The position numbers were made by a program, and so were the translations under genes. A model generated the notes under the pieces. It saw only the letters and a list, made by a program, of their open reading frames with translations, was not told the origin of the DNA and did not search any database. Below are positions 16,120 to 21,007 of a stretch of DNA of 21,007 nucleotides, one piece after another (the first letter of the stretch is position 1; the number at the start of each line of letters is the position of its first letter). The stretch spans positions 1-21,007 of the forward strand of contig CALCEL010000095.1 in the NCBI GenBank assembly GCA_937900485.1, given 5' to 3'. The DNA comes from an uncultured Prevotellaceae bacterium (GTDB lineage: Bacteria; Bacteroidota; Bacteroidia; Bacteroidales; Bacteroidaceae).

Positions 16120-17121
16120 TTATCTAAATGAATCACTAAGAATCTTTATCTCAACCTGTGGACTGATTTTCTCGTATAAGATATTATACACGGCGTCAAG
16201 AATCGGCATGTTGACATGATAACGTTTGTTAATCTTTTTCATACACTCCGTTCCGTAGTAACCCTCCGCTATCATCTCCATCTCGAGCTGCGCAGTCTTG
16301 ACGGAGTATCCCTGTCCGATCATCGTGCCGAACACCCTGTTGCGTGAGAAGTTGGAATACATGGTCACCAGGAGGTCACCAAGATACGCTGTGCTTATCA
16401 CGCTTCTCTCCTCCGGCTGAACAGCCTTGAGGAAGCGGTCCATCTCCTGAACAGCATTTGACACAAGCACAGACTGGAAGTTATCACCACATTTGAGTCC
16501 ATGACATATGCCGGCACAGATGGCGTAGACGTTCTTAAGCACCGAGCTGTACTCTATACCCTCGATATCCGTTGACACACTGGTCTTGACAAACTTATTC
16601 GTCATAAGGTCAGCCACCACCTGCGCATTGTCGAGGTCACGGCATCCTATTGTCAAGTAACACAATCTGTCGAGAGCCACCTCCTCAGCATGAGAAGGGC
16701 CACCGATGGTACATATCTGCTCTTCCGGCACGCCGTAAATCTTCTCAAAGAAACGGCTTACGGTGCACTCTTCCTCAGCCACGATACCCTTGATCGCCGT
16801 AACCACCAGCTTCTCCCTCATGCTCGTCTTCAGTTTCTTCAGATGACTCTTAATGTAGGGAGACGGTGTGACGAAGACTAACGTGTCAGAGTTCTTCACC
16901 ACCTCATTGATGTCGCTTGAGAAATCTATCCTGTTAACATCAAAGTGCAAACCGGTAAGGTAGGCAGGGTTATGACCTAGCTTCTTGAAGTCCTCAATAC
17001 GATCAGCCCTCCGCATATACCAGTTTATTTTCTCCTCGTGATGCAGTAAAATCTTAGCGATGGCGGTAGCCCAGCTGCCTCCACCAATCACCGCAACACG
17101 TCCTGTATTCGTAAATTTCAT
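16120..17121 (-). CDS. gpsA: NAD(P)H-dependent glycerol-3-phosphate dehydrogenase
   Basis: This cytoplasmic enzyme reduces dihydroxyacetone phosphate to sn-glycerol-3-phosphate, the backbone of membrane phospholipids. The 333-residue protein begins MKFTNTGRVAVIGGGSWATA, with the dinucleotide-binding GGGSWATA at 13-20. Lys196 in SSVLKNVYA is the likely catalytic lysine, and TIGGPSHAEE is another family block. The frame is open up to 17229, but the ATG at 17121 gives the family start and has a textbook AGGAGG nine bases upstream (17131-17136), rare in this phylum. It lies between lysS (about 120 bases upstream) and pgi (11 bases downstream). Confidence 0.96.
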   Translation of the reverse strand: MKFTNTGRVAVIGGGSWATAIAKILLHHEEKINWYMRRADRIEDFKKLGHNPAYLTGLHFDVNRIDFSSDINEVVKNSDTLVFVTPSPYIKSHLKKLKTSMREKLVVTAIKGIVAEEECTVSRFFEKIYGVPEEQICTIGGPSHAEEVALDRLCYLTIGCRDLDNAQVVADLMTNKFVKTSVSTDIEGIEYSSVLKNVYAICAGICHGLKCGDNFQSVLVSNAVQEMDRFLKAVQPEERSVISTAYLGDLLVTMYSNFSRNRVFGTMIGQGYSVKTAQLEMEMIAEGYYGTECMKKINKRYHVNMPILDAVYNILYEKISPQVEIKILSDSFR

Positions 17122-17130
17122 AACTTCTGT

Positions 17131-17136
17131 CCTCCT
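17131..17136 (-). promoter_or_regulatory. Strong Shine-Dalgarno site deciding the gpsA start
   Basis: On the minus strand AGGAGG lies nine bases before ATG 17121, inside a purine-rich stretch. It supports the short start over the frame extension to 17229. Confidence 0.75.
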
Positions 17137-17242
17137 TTCCTTTTCCACAAAGGTCATTCGGATAAAGGTAAACGACCCGAATATGTGAGACATGTGTGAA
17201 CCCCATGTCTCCACGACAGGCCCACACACGTAACTCTCGTTA

Positions 17243-18994
17243 TTACAACTTTGATATTATCTCATTGAGTTCATCAACAGAAGGTTTCTTTATGTCCAGC
17301 TTGTACTTCTTGAGCACCTCACCTATCTGCTGCTGTATCTTCTGGGCGTTACCGTCGGCCAGGTCAGACACAAGATTATATCCTAACTTATAAAGAACCG
17401 GAACGATTTCCTCTGAGAAGCCGAGCTCCACGAACTTATCGACACTATCCTTTGGCATCTTCTTCTCCGGTTTCATTGTCGGGAACAAAAGCACCTCCTG
17501 TATTGTCGGCTGACCAGTCATCAATATAGCAAGACGGTCGATACCGATACCGATACCAGATGTAGGAGGCATACCATACTGCAAAGCGCGCAGGAAGTCA
17601 TAGTCGATAACCATAGCTTCGTCGTCACCCTTGTCAGCGAGCTTCATCTGCTCTATGAAACGCTCCTCCTGGTCGATTGGATCGTTGAGCTCAGAATAAG
17701 CGTTAGCCAGCTCCTTACCGTTGACCATCAACTCGAAACGCTCTGTCAGTCCCGGCTTAGACCTGTGCATCTTAGTCAGCGGTGACATCTCGACAGGATA
17801 GTCTGTGATGAATGTAGGCTGAATGAATGAACCCTCACAAGTCTCTCCGAATATCTCGTCGATGAGCTTACCGCGTCCCATGGTGTCATCCACCTCGACG
17901 CCACACTTCTTAGCCACCTCACGCATCTCATCCTCAGACATTGACTCGAGGTCGTAACCAGTCTTCTCCTTGATAGCCTCGAGAATAGGGAGACGACGAT
18001 AAGGCGCCTTAAATGACACGACGTTATCACCAATCTTTACCTCAGTAGTGCCGTTCACGGCGATACAAATCTTCTCGAGCAACTGCTCCGTGAATGACAT
18101 CATCCAGTTATAGTCCTTATAGCTGACATACAACTCCATACAAGTGAACTCAGGGTTATGACTTCTGTCCATTCCCTCGTTTCTGAAGTTACGTCCAATC
18201 TCATACACACCCTCGAAACCTCCGACTATCAGTCGTTTCAGGTACAGCTCTGTTGCAATACGCAGATACAGGTCTACGTTGAGGGCGTTATGGTGCGTGA
18301 TGAACGGACGCGCACTGGCTCCACCGGCAATCTGCTGCAGGATAGGAGTCTCCACCTCAGTGAATCCCGCCTCGTCAAACACCTGACGCATGGTACGTAA
18401 TATAGTGGCGCGTTTGAGGAAAGTGTCCTTAACGCCATTGTTCACGATAAGATCGACATAGCGCTGACGGTAACGCAGCTCCGGATCCTCGAACGCATCG
18501 AACACCTGGCCGTCTTTCTCCTTTACGACAGGCAGCGGCTTGAGTGACTTGGCCAACAATGTGAGTGACTTGGCGTGGACGGATATCTCCCCCGTCTGTG
18601 TACGGAAGACGAAGCCTTTGACGCCAATGAAGTCACCGAGGTCGAGCAATTTCTTAAACACCACATTATACAAGTCCTTATTCTCCTCCGGACAGATGTC
18701 GTCACGAGTTATGTAAACCTGAATACGGCCCTTAGAGTCCTGAAGCTCCACGAAACTGGCCTTACCCATCACACGACGACTCATCATACGTCCGGCGATA
18801 CACACCTCACGCAATGGCTCCAACACATTACCTTCAGCATCGACTGCCGGGTCCTTAAACTCTGCGATGATATCGACAGAGAAAGCGTCAGTAGGATACT
18901 CAGCCGCAGGGTACGCATCAATACCCATCTCTTTCAAAGACTGGAGATTATTTCTACGGTTTATCTCCTGTTCAGAAAGTTCTAATACGTTCAT
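17243..18994 (-). CDS. lysS: Lysyl-tRNA synthetase (class II)
   Basis: This enzyme charges tRNA-Lys with lysine. Residues about 60-165 are the OB-fold anticodon-binding domain, and about 180-500 the class II catalytic core. Motif 3 is visible as GMPPTSGIGIGIDR (474-487, Arg487 binding ATP) and the motif 2 region as FRNEGMDRSHNPEFT. The protein is 583 residues against about 505 for the Escherichia coli enzyme. The extra 75 or so residues at the C-terminus (VDKFVELGF, then LYKLGYNLVSDLAD) look helical and are, as I recall, common in Bacteroidota LysRS. It heads the lysS-gpsA-pgi unit, with a TACCTTTG promoter element 56 bases upstream. Confidence 0.97.
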   Translation of the reverse strand: MNVLELSEQEINRRNNLQSLKEMGIDAYPAAEYPTDAFSVDIIAEFKDPAVDAEGNVLEPLREVCIAGRMMSRRVMGKASFVELQDSKGRIQVYITRDDICPEENKDLYNVVFKKLLDLGDFIGVKGFVFRTQTGEISVHAKSLTLLAKSLKPLPVVKEKDGQVFDAFEDPELRYRQRYVDLIVNNGVKDTFLKRATILRTMRQVFDEAGFTEVETPILQQIAGGASARPFITHHNALNVDLYLRIATELYLKRLIVGGFEGVYEIGRNFRNEGMDRSHNPEFTCMELYVSYKDYNWMMSFTEQLLEKICIAVNGTTEVKIGDNVVSFKAPYRRLPILEAIKEKTGYDLESMSEDEMREVAKKCGVEVDDTMGRGKLIDEIFGETCEGSFIQPTFITDYPVEMSPLTKMHRSKPGLTERFELMVNGKELANAYSELNDPIDQEERFIEQMKLADKGDDEAMVIDYDFLRALQYGMPPTSGIGIGIDRLAILMTGQPTIQEVLLFPTMKPEKKMPKDSVDKFVELGFSEEIVPVLYKLGYNLVSDLADGNAQKIQQQIGEVLKKYKLDIKKPSVDELNEIISKL

Positions 18995-19049
18995 ATTTCT
19001 GATATATAATTATTTTCTTTTTCTCCTTGTAATACTACTATTGAGTCTG

Positions 19050-19057
19050 CAAAGGTA
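19050..19057 (-). promoter_or_regulatory. Promoter (-7 element) of lysS-gpsA-pgi
   Basis: On the minus strand TACCTTTG, continuing as TTTGCA, is a perfect TAnnTTTG element about 56 bases before the lysS ATG. The upstream region is very AT-rich; no clear -33 TTG is seen. Confidence 0.6.
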
Positions 19058-19130
19058 ATAATTATTATTGATTAAAAACACGTTAGCCGAATTTTTCTTT
19101 CCCACACACGCACCGCTTCCCTTTTTTTAT

Positions 19131-19138
19131 TAACTTCG
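19131..19138 (+). promoter_or_regulatory. Candidate promoter (-7 element) of the MscS-type gene
   Basis: TAACTTCG, one base from TAnnTTTG, leaves a leader of about 100 bases before ATG 19246. The leader contains a small hairpin (CACGG with CCGTG, around 19167-19190). The same ten-base TAACTTCGCG precedes the PfkB gene. Confidence 0.35.
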
Positions 19139-19245
19139 CGGCGTGTTCGGCACAGGCTACGGCATCACGGCGACACGAAACGTCCGTGACTGGTGACAGT
19201 CTGCCAACACAATTGTTTTCAGGGTTATAAAATTCATCACAACAC

Positions 19246-20112
19246 ATGCAAGAAGTAGAGATAGGGTCGCTTCTCACAAAGACTCTCAGTGAGCAAGCGA
19301 TGGAGAACCTGGCCAATTACGCCATGAGTTTCGGAAAGAATCTGTTAGCCGCCATTGTCATCTACATGGCAGGAAAGTTCATCATCGAAAAAGTACTGAC
19401 GATAGTAAGGAAAATGATGATGAAAAGAAATGTCGAGCTGTCACTGCGCACATTCCTTGACAGCCTGATCAACATCACGATGCACTTCATCCTAGCTATC
19501 GCCATCATATCTATATTAGGTATAGAGACAAGCTCCTTCGTGGCTCTGTTCGCCTCTGCCGGTGTGGCAATCGGCATGGCTCTGTCAGGAACACTGCAAA
19601 ACTTCGCCGGCGGCGTGATGATACTCATGTTCAAGCCGTACAAGGTGGGCGACTACATTGAGGCGCAGGGATACAGCGGCACGGTCAGACAGATTCAGAT
19701 ATTCAACACGATAATCAGCACACCAGGCAACCAGACCATAATAATACCTAACGGAGGACTTGCCACGGGAACATTGAAGAACTACTCCACCGCAATGTTC
19801 CGACGCGTGGACATCAACGTGGAGGTGGCATACGGCACCAAAACGGACGACGTGAGGGCTGTGCTCAACAAAATCATCGAACAGGACGAGCGCATCATGA
19901 AAACAGAAGGTTATGAGCCAACAACGCCTATGACATCTATGGGAGCTTCTTCCATCGTCTTCCAATTCAGAGTCTGGTGCGAGTCAAAACACTATTGGGG
20001 CGTGCTTTTCGACAATACGGAAAAAATATATAAAGACCTCACGGATGCCGGAATAGAGATTCCTTTCCAACAAGTCGACGTCCACATCAAACAAAATTAT
20101 TGCGATTTTTAA
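19246..20112 (+). CDS. mscS: Small-conductance mechanosensitive channel, MscS family
   Basis: An inner-membrane channel that opens under membrane tension to release solutes on osmotic downshock. Its 288 residues match Escherichia coli MscS (286). Three membrane helices are visible: about 31-52, 73-92 and the pore helix 97-128. The pore helix shows the family pattern ASAGVAIGMALSGTLQNFAGG, with Gly and Ala packing residues and Gln118-Asn119. The cytoplasmic beta and alpha/beta domains follow (KPYKVGDYIE, then IIIPNGGLATGTLKNYS). It is divergent from lysS and followed after about 70 bases by tRNA-Arg, which has its own promoter. Confidence 0.95.
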   Translation: MQEVEIGSLLTKTLSEQAMENLANYAMSFGKNLLAAIVIYMAGKFIIEKVLTIVRKMMMKRNVELSLRTFLDSLINITMHFILAIAIISILGIETSSFVALFASAGVAIGMALSGTLQNFAGGVMILMFKPYKVGDYIEAQGYSGTVRQIQIFNTIISTPGNQTIIIPNGGLATGTLKNYSTAMFRRVDINVEVAYGTKTDDVRAVLNKIIEQDERIMKTEGYEPTTPMTSMGASSIVFQFRVWCESKHYWGVLFDNTEKIYKDLTDAGIEIPFQQVDVHIKQNYCDF

Positions 20113-20129
20113 AAATAACGCGCAAAATA

Positions 20130-20161
20130 TTTGCACCGCATAATAAAAACAACTACATTTG
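20130..20161 (+). promoter_or_regulatory. Promoter of tRNA-Arg
   Basis: TTTG (20130-20133), a 20-base spacer and TACATTTG (20154-20161) match both Bacteroidota promoter elements. The tRNA begins 21 bases further on. Confidence 0.75.
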
Positions 20162-20182
20162 CACCCGCAAAACAAAAAGGAT

Positions 20183-20257
20183 GGTCCGGTAGCTCAGTTG
20201 GATTAGAGCAACAGCCTTCTAAGCTGTGGGTCAAGGGTTCGAATCCCTTCCGGATCA
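20183..20257 (+). tRNA. tRNA-Arg (anticodon TCT)
   Basis: A full cloverleaf of 75 bases can be drawn. The acceptor stem GGTCCGG pairs with CCGGATC (one G-T pair), the D stem is GCTC/GAGC, and the anticodon stem ACAGC/GCTGT encloses loop CTTCTAA with anticodon TCT, reading AGA arginine codons. The T arm is AAGGG-TTCGAAT-CCCTT and the discriminator is A. The 3' CCA is not encoded (CAT follows), so it must be added enzymatically. Confidence 0.96.
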
Positions 20258-20416
20258 CATTTGAAAACGAGGAGGAACCAAGAAGTAACACAACAACAAT
20301 TACAAACATACCAAAACCACCGACGGTCCTCGTGGCTGGAGGAGCGGGGGCATTGGCTCACATCTGTGTATAAATTTTTAACCACATTTTATAAACTAAT
20401 TATAGAAAAATGCTTT

Positions 20417-20635
20417 TTGTTATCTATCATCGCATGTATTTGTATTTCATGTAATAGCAGTTACGATGATAATTATGTTACCTGTTCTGAGTCAGAACAT
20501 ATTTTATTAAAATATGCCAATGTGCACAATTCTGGACTTGATTACATAGAGTCAGACGCACAATATAATGGGAATTTATATTCTGTAAATCGTATGGATT
20601 TTGCTGGTGCGGCTATATATTTTGATGTGGCATAA
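20417..20635 (+). CDS. Lipoprotein-like small protein with doubtful start
   Basis: I do not recognise this protein. A hydrophobic stretch (FLLSIIACICISC) followed by Asn-Ser-Ser-Tyr-Asp-Asp looks like a lipoprotein signal and an acidic tether, then about 55 residues end in GAAIYFDVA. No ATG lies at the natural place. The codon at 20402 is ATA, followed by GAA AAA TGC, where ATG would be expected. Usable starts are TTG 20417 (given here) or a distant ATG at 20261 that would add a basic, non-signal-like stretch. The gene may therefore use a rare start, or may have lost its start codon and be decaying. A second small gene starts 18 bases after its stop. Confidence 0.4.
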   Translation: MLSIIACICISCNSSYDDNYVTCSESEHILLKYANVHNSGLDYIESDAQYNGNLYSVNRMDFAGAAIYFDVA

Positions 20636-20653
20636 AACATAAGCATTTATATT

Positions 20654-20935
20654 ATGAAAATTATAGTGAACAAGGGATTTGAGCACCTCCTCTATAGTAT
20701 TATAGTATATAAAAACTGTGAAAAAATATCTGAAAGCTCAAATAAAGAGTATTGTGTTTTTGATGCTGACGAAGGAGATGTCGTGGATGTGAAACTTAAA
20801 GCTTTTGACATGTCTCATTTTACAATAGCCTCATTCAAGTGCGAGGGAAATGATGATACTGTGTACATTCATCCTACAAAGTTCAATCAACTCTGCGAAA
20901 TTATATGCTTTAGATATTTAATTGCTTTTATATAG
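20654..20935 (+). CDS. Hypothetical protein
   Basis: I do not recognise this 93-residue protein. It starts MKIIVNKGFEHLLYSIIVYK and alternates short hydrophobic strands with polar turns, including an acidic VFDADEGDVVDVKLKAF segment. That would fit a small beta-sandwich. No signal peptide is evident, and the last ten residues (EIICFRYLIAF) are hydrophobic. It follows the lipoprotein-like frame by 18 bases and shares its AT-rich base use, so both probably arrived or are transcribed together. Confidence 0.5.
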   Translation: MKIIVNKGFEHLLYSIIVYKNCEKISESSNKEYCVFDADEGDVVDVKLKAFDMSHFTIASFKCEGNDDTVYIHPTKFNQLCEIICFRYLIAFI

Positions 20936-21007
20936 TCGTCCCTTGAAAACTGTTTAATTATTTAACAATCAACAAAATAATAGTTCGAAAATTTGCATAT
21001 GTCTACA

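Larger units (their letters stand above)
20258..21007. other. AT-rich segment next to tRNA-Arg, possible edge of acquired DNA
   Basis: From about 20380 the sequence is far richer in A and T than the neighbouring genes and holds two small unrecognised genes on the plus strand. The first 120 bases after the tRNA (20258-20380) are of normal composition and hold no gene I can support. No integrase, repeat of the tRNA 3' end or insertion sequence is visible before the window ends, so an island is only suggested. Confidence 0.4.

Noticed and set aside
19083..19316. 77-codon minus-strand Cys-rich open frame upstream of lysS
   Set aside because: It overlaps the start of the MscS-type gene and its likely promoter. 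The cysteines show no zinc or iron-sulphur pattern.
1..21007. CRISPR array, insertion sequence, prophage or restriction system
   Set aside because: No regularly spaced repeats, transposase, integrase or phage-like genes are visible in the window.

Overview
The window looks like chromosomal DNA of a Bacteroidota member close to Prevotella/Segatella. The grounds are several TAnnTTTG-type -7 promoter elements (three continuing as TTTGCA), a C-terminal motif of the Prevotella type-IX sorting style on a secreted protease, a lipoprotein with an acidic surface-export tail (C-K-D-D-E), the lysS-gpsA-pgi order, and a lysyl-tRNA synthetase with a C-terminal extension. Most of it is ordinary gene-dense chromosome. 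Two stretches differ: an AT-rich non-coding region of about 1.2 kb (3722-4908) and an AT-rich tail after a tRNA-Arg gene (20258-21007).

Left part (1-3810). On the minus strand lie the first codons of a secreted protein and riboflavin synthase alpha (ribE). Divergent from it is a plus-strand pair: a small surface lipoprotein and a secreted GH51-type alpha-L-arabinofuranosidase, closed by a clear hairpin terminator. The 3722-4908 region then holds a family of short AGGTTAGGA repeats, three nested hairpins and two terminator-like hairpins, with no convincing gene.

Central part (4826-13607). Seven tightly packed minus-strand genes, five of the six junctions overlapping or within about 40 nt, read from a candidate promoter near 13576-13607. 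In transcription order: CobJ-CobH fusion, CbiE-CbiT fusion (CobL), FecCD/BtuC-type permease, CaCA-type Na+/Ca2+ exchanger, FecE/BtuD-type ATPase, secreted M6 metalloprotease, and an exported CbiK-family chelatase. Corrin-ring enzymes are thus combined with metal or tetrapyrrole transport and two exported proteins. I infer a cobalt/corrinoid or haem acquisition locus. The protease and the exchanger are the unexpected members.

Right part (13741-20257). A plus-strand PfkB-family kinase converges on the lysS-gpsA-pgi operon, and both end at one shared bidirectional terminator. Divergent from lysS is an MscS-type mechanosensitive channel, followed by tRNA-Arg(TCT) with its own promoter.

Right end (20258-21007). 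Base composition drops sharply and two small unknown genes appear. One is a lipoprotein-like frame whose expected start codon reads ATA. This may be the edge of an acquired segment next to the tRNA.
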